From the NCBI RefSeq assembly GCF_018449435.1, contig NZ_JAHCMU010000024.1, positions 1 through 62,089 on the forward strand: 62,089 bases of DNA, written 5' to 3'. A program made the translations under genes and the position numbers. This document shows, one piece after another, positions 53,722 to 61,996 of this stretch (positions are counted from its first letter, which is position 1; the number at the start of each line of letters is the position of its first letter). Under the pieces are notes generated by a model that was given only the letters and a program-made list of their open reading frames with translations, ran no database searches and had not been told where the DNA came from. The DNA comes from Flagellimonas sp. 389 (GTDB lineage: Bacteria > Bacteroidota > Bacteroidia > Flavobacteriales > Flavobacteriaceae).

Positions 53722-54501
53722 ATGAGTTTTAACATAGAAGTACGATTTTTAGGAGGTTTGACCGAAAGTCAACAGACTATTTTTGATGATGCTGCCAAAC
53801 GATGGGCAGAAATGATTACAGGAGATTTACAGCCCGTACAGCTTGCCAATGGTGATGTTATTGAGAATGTACGTATTGATGCGCAGGGCACTAATATAGA
53901 TGGGACCTCTGGAATATTAGGTCAAGCAGGACCAACGCAACTAAGATCTGGGAGTTTTTTGCCTGCAACAGGAATCATGCGATTTGATACTGCCGATTTG
54001 GCACGTTTAGAAGCCGAAAATAGTTTAGAGGATGTTATTATTCATGAAATGGGTCATGTACTTGGTTTTGGTACACTTTGGTCATCACAGTTTTTAAACC
54101 TAATTTCAGGAGAAGGTTCAGAAGACCCAACGTTTACGGGAACAAACGCCATTCGGGAATATAGAACTTTGATTGGCGATGATAGTCTAGATTCGGTACC
54201 TGTTGCAAATACTGGTGGACAAGGAACAAGGGACGGGCACTGGAGAGAACGAACATTCGACAATGAGCTTATGACCGGTTTTATTAATGATGGAGTCAAC
54301 CCCATAAGCAGAATGTCCATAGCTGCTTTCGAGGATATGGGATATACTGTAGCATATAGCTCCGCTGACGAGTATTCGTTACCAGACCCCACACAATTGA
54401 CATTAAAGGAATTAAGTGAAAATAATCAATGTAAAATGTGTAGCCATACTATTTTAAGATGTGACCCTATCATACTACCGGAGACAGCTTTTATCAACTA
54501 A
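53722..54501 (+). CDS. M8-like (leishmanolysin-type) zinc metalloprotease without a signal peptide
   Basis: This 259-residue protein has the metzincin motif HEMGHVLGFG (His108, Glu109, His112), the distant third zinc ligand His173 in DGHWRE and the Met-turn at Met184 in ELMTGF, with NPISRMSIAAFEDMGYTV as in bacterial leishmanolysin-like proteases. No signal peptide is visible from ATG 53722, nor from the upstream in-frame start at 53695, which would add nine polar residues. The C-terminus carries a small Cys cluster (QCKMCSH...RCD, Cys237, 240, 247). Export by a leaderless route or an intracellular role are both open. It is alone, with 415 gene-free bases upstream. Confidence 0.78.
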   Translation: MSFNIEVRFLGGLTESQQTIFDDAAKRWAEMITGDLQPVQLANGDVIENVRIDAQGTNIDGTSGILGQAGPTQLRSGSFLPATGIMRFDTADLARLEAENSLEDVIIHEMGHVLGFGTLWSSQFLNLISGEGSEDPTFTGTNAIREYRTLIGDDSLDSVPVANTGGQGTRDGHWRERTFDNELMTGFINDGVNPISRMSIAAFEDMGYTVAYSSADEYSLPDPTQLTLKELSENNQCKMCSHTILRCDPIILPETAFIN

Positions 54502-54596
54502 CTTCTAATTCGTTTGGATTAATCAATAACGTTGCCGGCATTGCTCTATGGCTTTATCTAAATTGTTTATTTTTAGGAAGAATAATCAAATAAGCT

Positions 54597-55643
54597 ATGG
54601 AGTTAAGCAATACCCTTCTTTTCTTTTTTAGCGCATTAGGGGCATTCAATGGCTTGGTTTTGAGCATGTATTTTATTTGGTTTGCCAAACCAAAACGTAT
54701 TGCAACCAAGTTCTTGGGTTTTTTATTGTTGATGATGAGCGTTCGGATTGGAAAATCCGTTGTATTCTATTTTAAACCAGATTTGGCTTTCATCTATCTG
54801 CAATTAGGACTCTCAGCCTGTTTCTTTATCGGCCCTTTTCTTTTTTTTTATACAAAATCAGTAATAGAAGTCAATAGCCATATTGCCAAAACCTGGAAGT
54901 ATCATATTTTAATTCTTTTACCACTAATTGGTATTGTAGGTTATTTGTATCCTTTTAAGACGAATATAGATCTTTGGAGGCCTTATATAATCTATAGCAT
55001 ATACACGCAATGGTTTATTTATATAGTTGCCTCTGGTTGGGTATTGAGGAACACTTTAAAAACCGTAATAAATAATCCAAGTAAAGCTAGCTCATTTGAA
55101 ATATGGGTTTTAAGCGTTTTTGGAGGCAACATTATTATTTGTTCAGCATATTATTTTACAAGTTTTACACATTATTTAGCTGGTGCACTTACATTCTCCT
55201 TTCTTTTTTATTTACTCTCACTACTCCTATTTTTAAATCGAAAAAAGAATACTGTCTTTTTTATACAACCTCAAAAATATGTAGATAAAAAAATTGAAGC
55301 CTCGCAAGCGGAGAATCTATTTGAAAGGTTGGATACCCTTATGGCAGAAAATGAGCTCTACAAAAACGCCAACTTAAAATCTTCCGATGTTGCCCAAAAA
55401 CTACAAATCTCCGTTCATCAATTATCCCAACTTTTAAATGATAATGCCGGAAAAAGCTTTCCCCTTTTCATAAATGAATATCGTATTGAAAAAGCTCTGC
55501 AGATGTTAACTGAGAGCGAGCACTTAACGCTGGAAAGCATTGGATACGAATGCGGATTTAATTCAAAATCAACATTTTACACTTCCTTTAAAAAAATAAT
55601 GGGTACCACGCCCGCCAAGTACAAAGCGCAATTGCAGGGTTAA
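54597..55643 (+). CDS. AraC-family regulator with a multi-helix membrane domain
   Basis: This 348-residue protein has about seven hydrophobic helices (residues 5-215) followed by a cytoplasmic AraC helix-turn-helix domain (about 250-348), with SSDVAQKLQISVHQLSQLLND and SIGYECGFNSKSTFYTSFKKIMGTTPAKY. Such membrane-bound regulators sense a signal in the membrane or periplasm. It lies directly upstream (84 bases) of the exported DJ-1/NTF2/hydrolase-like operon and is the likely regulator. The signal is unknown. Confidence 0.88.
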   Translation: MELSNTLLFFFSALGAFNGLVLSMYFIWFAKPKRIATKFLGFLLLMMSVRIGKSVVFYFKPDLAFIYLQLGLSACFFIGPFLFFYTKSVIEVNSHIAKTWKYHILILLPLIGIVGYLYPFKTNIDLWRPYIIYSIYTQWFIYIVASGWVLRNTLKTVINNPSKASSFEIWVLSVFGGNIIICSAYYFTSFTHYLAGALTFSFLFYLLSLLLFLNRKKNTVFFIQPQKYVDKKIEASQAENLFERLDTLMAENELYKNANLKSSDVAQKLQISVHQLSQLLNDNAGKSFPLFINEYRIEKALQMLTESEHLTLESIGYECGFNSKSTFYTSFKKIMGTTPAKYKAQLQG

Positions 55644-55727
55644 CATTTATAAATCCGAACTCCTATTTTATAATGTAAAATCAGTTTTTGAAAAAGTGCG
55701 TGCAATTTGCTGAAAAATAAATCGGCA

Positions 55728-56534
55728 ATGAAAAATACTTTTTTGTTCATCTACCTCTTAGCAGTTGTAATTGGTTGTAATTCAAAAGTTGCCAAAGAGG
55801 AAAAATCTTCAGACACAGAGGAGGTTCAAAATATAACCTTACAAAAGGATAGCATATTATTCATAGTGTCCAATCAACATACCTATGGGGATACCGATAT
55901 AAACGCATCGAATCATTTTGCAGAAATAGTCTTGGCCTTCGATGTTCTAAAGAAGGAAGGATATGGTATAGATTTTCTGAGTCCGGAAGGAGGGGCAATT
56001 CCAATAGGCTACCTTAATACTTCGGACTCCATCCAAAAGAAATACCTGTATGACTTTGAATTTATGAAACTTTTGAAGCACACAAAAAAACCGAATGAAA
56101 TAGAAGCTTCTGACTATGTGGCCGTTTATTATGGCGGTGGTGGAGCTGCCATGTTTGGTGTACCGGAGAACGAAGCAATTCAAAAAATTACATTGGAAAT
56201 CTATGAGAAAAATAATGGAATAGTCTCTGCTATTTGCCACGGTACGGCAGGACTTGTAAATCTAAAAACCTCTGATGGAAAGTTCATTTATGAGGGAAAG
56301 AAAGTTAACGGTTTCCCCGATTCGTTCGAGAATATGGATGCTGCATACTACAAGCAATTTCCTTTTTCCATTGAGCAGATGATAAAAAAAAGAGGAGGTG
56401 ATTTCATGTATTCTAAAGAAGGCTGGGATAATTATTCGATTGCTGATAGCAGATTGATCACTGGACAAGATCCTACAGCTACAGCATCCGTAGCCAAAAA
56501 AATAGTTAACGCTTTAAAAAACAATGTAAAATGA
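55728..56534 (+). CDS. DJ-1/PfpI-family lipoprotein
   Basis: This 268-residue lipoprotein (lipobox VIGC, Cys17) has a DJ-1/PfpI domain (about 42-265). The catalytic triad parts are seen: Glu66 in NHFAEIVLAFDVL, the nucleophile Cys170 in SAICHGTAG and the adjacent His171. This subgroup includes Hsp31-like and type 1 glutamine amidotransferase-like proteins. The true start is ATG 55728 rather than the frame start at 55707. The stop overlaps the next gene by 4 bases (ATGA). It should lie in the periplasm or on the membrane; its substrate is not known. Confidence 0.85.
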   Translation: MKNTFLFIYLLAVVIGCNSKVAKEEKSSDTEEVQNITLQKDSILFIVSNQHTYGDTDINASNHFAEIVLAFDVLKKEGYGIDFLSPEGGAIPIGYLNTSDSIQKKYLYDFEFMKLLKHTKKPNEIEASDYVAVYYGGGGAAMFGVPENEAIQKITLEIYEKNNGIVSAICHGTAGLVNLKTSDGKFIYEGKKVNGFPDSFENMDAAYYKQFPFSIEQMIKKRGGDFMYSKEGWDNYSIADSRLITGQDPTATASVAKKIVNALKNNVK

Positions 56535-56950
56535 AAAAAGCCATCACAATAATCCTGTTATTAACAGGAATGTTTTTTACCTATTCCCAATCTGAGATTG
56601 AAGACATAAATAAGGTGCTATACGACTATATTGAAGGTACCGAAAACGGAGAGCCAGATAGATTACGAAGCGCTTTTGACAAAGATTTTAATCTGTATTT
56701 TATTAAAAATGACTCCCTCCAAATCTGGTCTGGAAAGCAATATATAGGCAATATTAAACCCGGCAAAAAAAGTAATCGAATTGGTAAAGTGCTCTCTATT
56801 GATTACGAAGGAAATGCTGCAGTGGCAAAAATTGAAATCTTAATGCCCGGTCCAAAACGAATTTATACCGATTATCTAATGTTACTGAAAATACAGGGCA
56901 AATGGAAAATAATACATAAGTCGTTCACTTTTAAAAACTATCCAGAATGA
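56531..56950 (+). CDS. Exported NTF2-like (SnoaL/lumazine-binding-like) protein
   Basis: This 139-residue protein has a signal peptide (MKKAITIILLLTGMFFTYSQ) and a single NTF2-like fold of helices followed by a curved sheet (INKVLYDYIEGTENGEPDRLRSAFD, YTDYLMLLKIQGKWKIIHKSF). It resembles the putative lumazine-binding family PF12893, which has no fixed enzyme activity. The ATG overlaps the DJ-1 gene stop and its stop overlaps the next ATG, so the three are translationally coupled. A binding or accessory role is inferred. Confidence 0.82.
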   Translation: MKKAITIILLLTGMFFTYSQSEIEDINKVLYDYIEGTENGEPDRLRSAFDKDFNLYFIKNDSLQIWSGKQYIGNIKPGKKSNRIGKVLSIDYEGNAAVAKIEILMPGPKRIYTDYLMLLKIQGKWKIIHKSFTFKNYPE

Positions 56951-58665
56951 AGCTTCAAAAAACACTTAATATACTATTCTTTATCCTAAGCATAGTTACG
57001 GGGTCTGCACAACTGTCCTCAATAGACGAACAAAGCATTGACGGTATTTTCAATGAATGGGACAATCCCAACAAACCTGGAATGTCCGCAGGATTGATCT
57101 ATGGAAACGAAATACAGTACTTAAAAGGTTTCGGAATTGCAGACATAGAAACCAATAGGGTTATCGACCCCAAAACCAAGTTTCAAATTGATCATCTATC
57201 CAGACAATTTACGGTGCTATCCATTCTTCTGCTAGAAAAAATGGAAAAGTTAAAGATGGATGACCCCATTCAAAAATACATACCTACGCTACCAAAGTAC
57301 CAGCACGAACTTACCATTGGTCACTTGGTAAACCATTCCAGCGGCTTAAATGATTATGAAGTATTAAAATTACTTTTAGGCAAAGAAGAAGACGATGTTT
57401 TTACCCATAAGGATGCAATGCACCTGATAAGTACCCAAAAAACGCTAAACTTTAAACCCGGCAAAAAATTCTCATACCTAACTTCCAAAACAGAACTCAC
57501 GCTCTTAGCTGAAGTTATTGCCAAAGCTTCGGGTGAATCGTTGACAGTCTTTTCCAAAAAGCACATCTTCGACCCTTTACAAATGAACAATAGCAAATTT
57601 GTTGAAGATTACAATAGCATTATACCCAATTTAGCGCATTCGTATCAAACCGATGGAGATACCCTCAAAAAAGAAGTATTGAATTTAAGTAATGCTGGCC
57701 CTACTAATTTATATACCTCAGCAGAAGATTTATTATTATGGTATAAAAAGCTTACACTGGCTATTGAAGAGCCTTCAATATTAAACAAAGCCATAAAACA
57801 ATTGGACCAACTTGTTAAACTGGATAATGGCGCTACTTATAATTCATCTTGGGGACAAATGACTTTAGGTAGGTCCTTCTACCACTTGGAAAGAGGTCTG
57901 CCAGCATATTGGCAGTATGGTCTAGTAGGTGGTTACGGCACCAATGTATTCCGATTTCCAGAACAAGACCTTACCTCCTTTGTAATGGGCAACAACAACA
58001 GTTACAATGGAATGCCCGCCATGATGATGGCGATTCACTTTATCGAAGACAAATTTCCCGAACCGAGTGAAGTTGATCTGACTAAAATAAAATCCAGAAA
58101 AGTAACCACTTCAGAACTAAAGACCTATGAAGGACATTATTGGAATACAGAAAGAGCATTGGCAAGACGGTTTTTTACAGAAAATGACACTTTGGTTTAT
58201 ACAAGGCCTGGACAAGACCAAGGACTTGCCACGGTTCCATTAAAACAAAAAGGGAGTTTTCAACTAAAGGTAGAAAGTGATGATGTTATTATATTCTCCT
58301 TTTCCGAAGAAAATGGCGAACAGGTATATGATATCAAATCTGGTATAGGAGACCCCTACCGTTACAAAAAATATGAGCCTATCACGTATACAGCAGAAGA
58401 GTTGAACCATTTTAAAGGAAGTTTTTATAACGAGCAACTCAATAGTATTTATACCTTTAAAATTGAGGATGATGAGCTAGTCGTAAACGGACCCGAAGAC
58501 AGTAAGGCTACATTTTTTCCAGTAGTGAAAAACGTTTTTAGAAGTAGTGCCATACAATTTGGGAGTATCATCTTTGAGCGAAATCAAAATGGAAATGTTA
58601 CTGGGTTCTTAATCAGTACCGATGGCATTCAAAACTTGTTCTTTACTAAAATCAACAATAGCTAA
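56947..58665 (+). CDS. Beta-lactamase/serine-hydrolase fold protein with a lost active site
   Basis: This 572-residue exported protein (signal peptide to about residue 21) has the fold of class C beta-lactamase-like hydrolases (about 35-365) plus two small beta domains (about 380-465 and 475-570). The three catalytic motifs are altered: the family S-x-x-K (as in IASVSKQFT) reads I-D-H83-L-S-R86-Q-F-T, so Ser becomes His and Lys becomes Arg; the Y-S-N motif reads Y177-L-T; and the H-G-G motif reads Q323-Y-G. The surrounding sequence is well kept, so it is not a decayed gene. It is probably a binding protein rather than a hydrolase. Last gene of the ATGA-coupled operon. Confidence 0.85.
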   Translation: MKLQKTLNILFFILSIVTGSAQLSSIDEQSIDGIFNEWDNPNKPGMSAGLIYGNEIQYLKGFGIADIETNRVIDPKTKFQIDHLSRQFTVLSILLLEKMEKLKMDDPIQKYIPTLPKYQHELTIGHLVNHSSGLNDYEVLKLLLGKEEDDVFTHKDAMHLISTQKTLNFKPGKKFSYLTSKTELTLLAEVIAKASGESLTVFSKKHIFDPLQMNNSKFVEDYNSIIPNLAHSYQTDGDTLKKEVLNLSNAGPTNLYTSAEDLLLWYKKLTLAIEEPSILNKAIKQLDQLVKLDNGATYNSSWGQMTLGRSFYHLERGLPAYWQYGLVGGYGTNVFRFPEQDLTSFVMGNNNSYNGMPAMMMAIHFIEDKFPEPSEVDLTKIKSRKVTTSELKTYEGHYWNTERALARRFFTENDTLVYTRPGQDQGLATVPLKQKGSFQLKVESDDVIIFSFSEENGEQVYDIKSGIGDPYRYKKYEPITYTAEELNHFKGSFYNEQLNSIYTFKIEDDELVVNGPEDSKATFFPVVKNVFRSSAIQFGSIIFERNQNGNVTGFLISTDGIQNLFFTKINNS

Positions 58666-58715
58666 TAGCAAAGTTTAGAACTGAAGCCAATGCTTACCGA
58701 ACCATTTCATTTCGC

Positions 58716-58723
58716 TACTTTTG
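58716..58723 (+). promoter_or_regulatory. -7 box of the rpe promoter
   Basis: TACTTTTG fits TAnnTTTG and lies 23 bases before the rpe ATG at 58747. No clear -33 box is seen. Confidence 0.4.
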
Positions 58724-58746
58724 CATGAGATTTACAAAAGAGCAGT

Positions 58747-59406
58747 ATGAGTACAAAAATGGTGGCACCCTCCCTATTAGCGGCAGATTTTGCCAACTTG
58801 CAACGTGATGTGGAAATGGTGAACCAAAGCGAAGCGGATTGGTTTCACTTGGATATTATGGATGGTGTTTTTGTACCCAACATTTCTTTTGGTATGCCCG
58901 TTCTGCAGGCAATATCCAAACATGCAAAAAAAACTTTGGATGTTCATTTAATGATTGTTGACCCTGATAGGTATATCAAAACATTCGCTGATTTAGGTGC
59001 TAGCAATTTAACGGTACATTACGAAGCTTGCAATCATTTGCACAGAACTTTACAGGCCATAAAGGATAAGGGAATGAAGGCCGGTGTGGCATTGAATCCC
59101 CATACTTCAATCAACTTGTTGGAAGATACCATTCAAGATATAGATTTGGTTTGTATGATGAGTGTAAATCCTGGTTTTGGTGGACAATCCTTTATTGAAA
59201 ACACCTACCAAAAGGTCAGTGATCTAAAAAATCTTATCGAAAAGAAAAATTCTGAGGCACTTATTGAAATTGATGGGGGAGTAAATGCGACCAATGCTAA
59301 AAAATTGGTCGATGCGGGTGCCGATGTTCTTGTAGCAGGCAGTTTTGTATTCAAGAGCGATACTCCAAAAGAGACCATTAAAAACCTTAAAGAGATTATT
59401 GGTTAA
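58747..59406 (+). CDS. rpe: Ribulose-phosphate 3-epimerase
   Basis: This cytoplasmic enzyme of the pentose phosphate pathway converts ribulose 5-phosphate to xylulose 5-phosphate. The 219-residue TIM barrel has the usual motifs: APSLLAADFANL, the metal-binding HLDIMDGVFVPNISFG, LDVHLMI, MSVNPGFGGQSF and EIDGGVN. The stop overlaps the next ATG by one base (TAATG). Confidence 0.97.
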   Translation: MSTKMVAPSLLAADFANLQRDVEMVNQSEADWFHLDIMDGVFVPNISFGMPVLQAISKHAKKTLDVHLMIVDPDRYIKTFADLGASNLTVHYEACNHLHRTLQAIKDKGMKAGVALNPHTSINLLEDTIQDIDLVCMMSVNPGFGGQSFIENTYQKVSDLKNLIEKKNSEALIEIDGGVNATNAKKLVDAGADVLVAGSFVFKSDTPKETIKNLKEIIG

Positions 59407-60371
59407 TGCGGATATTTGATGTAGTCGTTATTGGTGGTGGCCCCATTGGAATAGCATGTGGACTTGAGGCAAAAAAACAAGGACTATCCTATGTGATACT
59501 GGAAAAAGGACCAATCGTAAACTCGCTTTTTCACTATCCTATAAATATGCAGTTTTTTTCTTCTTCGGAAAAATTGGAGATTGATGAAATTCCGTTTATC
59601 AGCAAAGAAGCTAAACCCAAACGAAATGAAGCTTTAGAGTACTACAGGAGAATTGTGACGTCAAACCAATTGGAAATCAAATTGTTTGAAAAAGTAACGA
59701 GCGTTGTTAAAGAAGGTACTGTCTTTCAAGTAGAAACTGATAAGAACAAATACACTGCAAAAAATGTTGTTGTAGCAACTGGCTTTTATGATTTGCCCAA
59801 TAAAATCAATGCGCCCGGAGAAGACCTACCAAAAGTTTCCCATTATTACAAAGACCCACATTTTTATGCAAGTCAAAAATTAGCGGTGATAGGGGCAAGT
59901 AATTCTGCCATAGATGCTGCTTTGGAATGCTGGCGCAAAGGGGCCGAGGTCACTTTGATCATTCGTGGTCCGGAAGTTGGCCAACGGGTGAAGTATTGGG
60001 TAAGGCCAGATATTATCAATAGAATTAAAGAAGGAAGCATTACAGCGCATTACAATACTACAGTCAAAGAAATAAAAACTACCGAAATCATTCTCAATAC
60101 ACCGGATGGTACCTTGGCACTCGAAAATGATTTTGTGCTTGCCCTTACAGGATATATGCCCAATTTTGAATTCCTGGAAAAACTGGGAATTGAATTATCA
60201 AAAGACGAAAAACGACTGCCCCAATACAATCCTGATACCATGGAAACCAACGTAGAAGGGCTTTTTTTAGCTGGGGTAATCTGTGGAGGCATGGAAACCC
60301 ACAAATGGTTTATTGAAAACTCTAGGATTCATGCGCCCATCATTATAAGATCCATTAAGAATAAATTATAA
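59406..60371 (+). CDS. ypdA: YpdA-family FAD/NAD(P)-dependent disulfide reductase
   Basis: This 321-residue flavoprotein resembles YpdA, the putative bacillithiol disulfide reductase. It has the FAD-binding GGGPIGIACGLEA at the N-terminus, an NADPH-binding VIGASNSAIDAALE near residue 165, and the family C-terminal AGVICGGMETHKWFIENSR. The FHYPINMQFFSSSEKLEI stretch is typical. Bacillithiol occurs in some Bacteroidota; no bacillithiol synthesis genes are in the window, so the thiol substrate is inferred. It overlaps rpe by one base; a hairpin follows. Confidence 0.88.
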   Translation: MRIFDVVVIGGGPIGIACGLEAKKQGLSYVILEKGPIVNSLFHYPINMQFFSSSEKLEIDEIPFISKEAKPKRNEALEYYRRIVTSNQLEIKLFEKVTSVVKEGTVFQVETDKNKYTAKNVVVATGFYDLPNKINAPGEDLPKVSHYYKDPHFYASQKLAVIGASNSAIDAALECWRKGAEVTLIIRGPEVGQRVKYWVRPDIINRIKEGSITAHYNTTVKEIKTTEIILNTPDGTLALENDFVLALTGYMPNFEFLEKLGIELSKDEKRLPQYNPDTMETNVEGLFLAGVICGGMETHKWFIENSRIHAPIIIRSIKNKL

Positions 60372-60376
60372 ACAAA

Positions 60377-60406
60377 AGCCCAAGTTCCAATGAAACTTGG
60401 GCTCTT
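60377..60406 (+). terminator. Hairpin after ypdA
   Basis: The arms AGCCCAAGTT and AACTTGGGCT (60377-60386 and 60394-60403) pair perfectly; the following CTTC is a poor T run, so termination may be partial. The rest up to 60585 is AT-rich and gene-free. Confidence 0.7.
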
Positions 60407-60585
60407 CACAACTAAAAAACTAAATCATCAATCGAAAGACGGTTTATAAAAACCATCTAACCTTCTTAAATAGTTAGATGAGTTACACGAAAAAAACTTG
60501 CGCTTAAATTCAAATAAAATTTGAAAACTTCTTACATAAGATTTTTGAAGGAATCGAACCGATAGTCCATACATTTTTTCAAAAT

Positions 60586-61041
60586 TCATCTATCATGAGG
60601 AGGTGGAGGTCTATTTGGGCCATGCTGCAAAGCTTTCGACAAAATAGCTTCAAGCTTACTTTGCTGTCCTTCATTACAGACTTTTTTTATTTCCTTGAAG
60701 TAATTAAAAATCTCTATTTCTTTTTCTTTGCTCAACGCCCCTATTAAAATTGAGACCGAATCCAATTTTTTATCTGTAAAAGTAGAATCTCCCAATCCCA
60801 AAAAAAGATATTTTTTCAAATCTTTGGAACGGCCGTCCATACCCCTCATTCTACTCTGGTGTTCGGAATCTATTTTGTTGAATTTCTGTTGTTGAATTTC
60901 GTCAAACCCAAGTTGATGGCTTATAAAACTTCTTGGCGGTCTTTTTTGTCTTTCTGGTTTTTTTAGCACAAGGAACAGTAGGATACCGTTCATGACCACC
61001 AAAAAAATCAACAAAATAGTTATGGCAGTATTGTTCTTCAT
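60586..61041 (-). CDS. Membrane-anchored CpxP/Spy-like periplasmic protein
   Basis: This 151-residue protein has an N-terminal membrane helix (about 6-25) and a helical, charged periplasmic part with HQLGFDEIQQQKFNKIDSEHQSRM and SKLEAILSKALQ, then a His/Pro-rich tail (GPNRPPPPHDR). The helical hairpin pattern resembles CpxP, Spy and zinc-resistance-type proteins, which act as chaperones or metal sensors. It is the third gene of the sigma/anti-sigma operon. The exact family is uncertain. Confidence 0.7.
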   Translation of the reverse strand: MKNNTAITILLIFLVVMNGILLFLVLKKPERQKRPPRSFISHQLGFDEIQQQKFNKIDSEHQSRMRGMDGRSKDLKKYLFLGLGDSTFTDKKLDSVSILIGALSKEKEIEIFNYFKEIKKVCNEGQQSKLEAILSKALQHGPNRPPPPHDR

Positions 61042-61046
61042 AGAAA

Positions 61047-61367
61047 TCAGTTTAAAATGAATTCGCTGTCCGTGTCCGAAAACCCATAAGTTTCCGCAAA
61101 GGTTTGTAAATCTTGTTTTTCATTGGATGAAAGATAAGTGTATAGCACTGCAAGGTTCAAAACAGCGAAAAGCAATAATGTGGCAATCTGGTACTTTGGT
61201 GCAAACCAACCAAAAAAATCTATTTTCTTCTCTTTCTGATCTATCTGGGACAATTTGTTCAATACCTTATCCTTAAAGAAAGGAGAGGTATTCACCATTT
61301 CCATTTTAGATGCAGACTCAATAAGTTCATCTATAAATTCTGAAGTATTTTTTTTATCATCCATCAT
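61047..61367 (-). CDS. Putative anti-sigma factor, small membrane protein
   Basis: This 106-residue protein has a cytoplasmic N-terminal part (STSEF-like, DDKKNTSEFIDELIESASKME) and a single membrane helix (about 69-87, TLLLFAVLNLAVLYTYL), followed by a short periplasmic tail. It lacks the zinc motif of ZAS anti-sigma factors. Its place between an ECF sigma factor and a CpxP-like gene supports the anti-sigma role. It may start at the second ATG (MDDKK). Confidence 0.65.
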   Translation of the reverse strand: MMDDKKNTSEFIDELIESASKMEMVNTSPFFKDKVLNKLSQIDQKEKKIDFFGWFAPKYQIATLLLFAVLNLAVLYTYLSSNEKQDLQTFAETYGFSDTDSEFILN

Positions 61368-61417
61368 TTTTAGTAACGTTCTATTATTTAGATGTGTTTT
61401 TTATTTCAACCTTGCGC

Positions 61418-61996
61418 TTAAGATTCATTTTTATAATATTCTGTTAAAATCTTTCGTAAATTCTTTCTCGCCCTAAATAACAATGACTCGATCGAGGACA
61501 CGCTTTTTTCTGTAATTTCACTCACTTCCTTATAACTCATCTCGTCTATTTTATGTAAAGTAAAAACCACTTTTTGTGCTTCTGGTAATTTACTTATTGC
61601 TTTAAACAAAAGCTCGCTCTTCTCCTTGTTTTCCAATTGTACACCTGGATGATTGTACTCGGTAAAATAGGAAGATTTGTCAATGGGGGTTATGTTTCCG
61701 GTTATGGATTGCATAAATCCAAAACGCTTTTTCGTTTTCCTTTTACGTATGAATTCCAAGCTTTTGTTTACACAGATTCGATAAATCCATGTAGACAGTT
61801 TGGAGTCACCCTTAAACTTTTTAATGGAATTATAAACCTCAACAAAAACTTCTTGGGCAATGTCTTCAGCATCTTCTTTATTGGGAACAAAAGAGAGACA
61901 CGTATTAAAAACCATGCCTTGATATTCATCCAACAAGCGGGCATATGCAGATTGTTTCTGTTCTTTAAGATTTTCTAAAAATTGCTTGTTCTCCAA
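61418..61996 (-). CDS. ECF-type RNA polymerase sigma factor
   Basis: This 192-residue protein has sigma region 2 (about 20-85, with YQGMVFNTCLSF, EDAEDIAQEVFVEVY and STWIYRICVNKSLEFIRKR) and region 4 (about 130-185, with LPEAQKVVFTLHKIDEMSYKEVSEITEKSVSSIESLLFRARKNL). It directs polymerase to a stress-type promoter. It is the first gene of a three-gene minus-strand operon with the putative anti-sigma and CpxP-like genes, pointing to an envelope-stress or metal signal. It cannot be assigned to an ECF subgroup by sight. Confidence 0.92.
   Translation of the reverse strand: MENKQFLENLKEQKQSAYARLLDEYQGMVFNTCLSFVPNKEDAEDIAQEVFVEVYNSIKKFKGDSKLSTWIYRICVNKSLEFIRKRKTKKRFGFMQSITGNITPIDKSSYFTEYNHPGVQLENKEKSELLFKAISKLPEAQKVVFTLHKIDEMSYKEVSEITEKSVSSIESLLFRARKNLRKILTEYYKNES

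Noticed and set aside
60545..60585. Sequence resembling a tRNA T-arm (GGAATCGAACC) near the end of the ypdA intergenic region
   Set aside because: The flanking bases do not form a T-stem, acceptor stem or anticodon arm, so it is not a tRNA.
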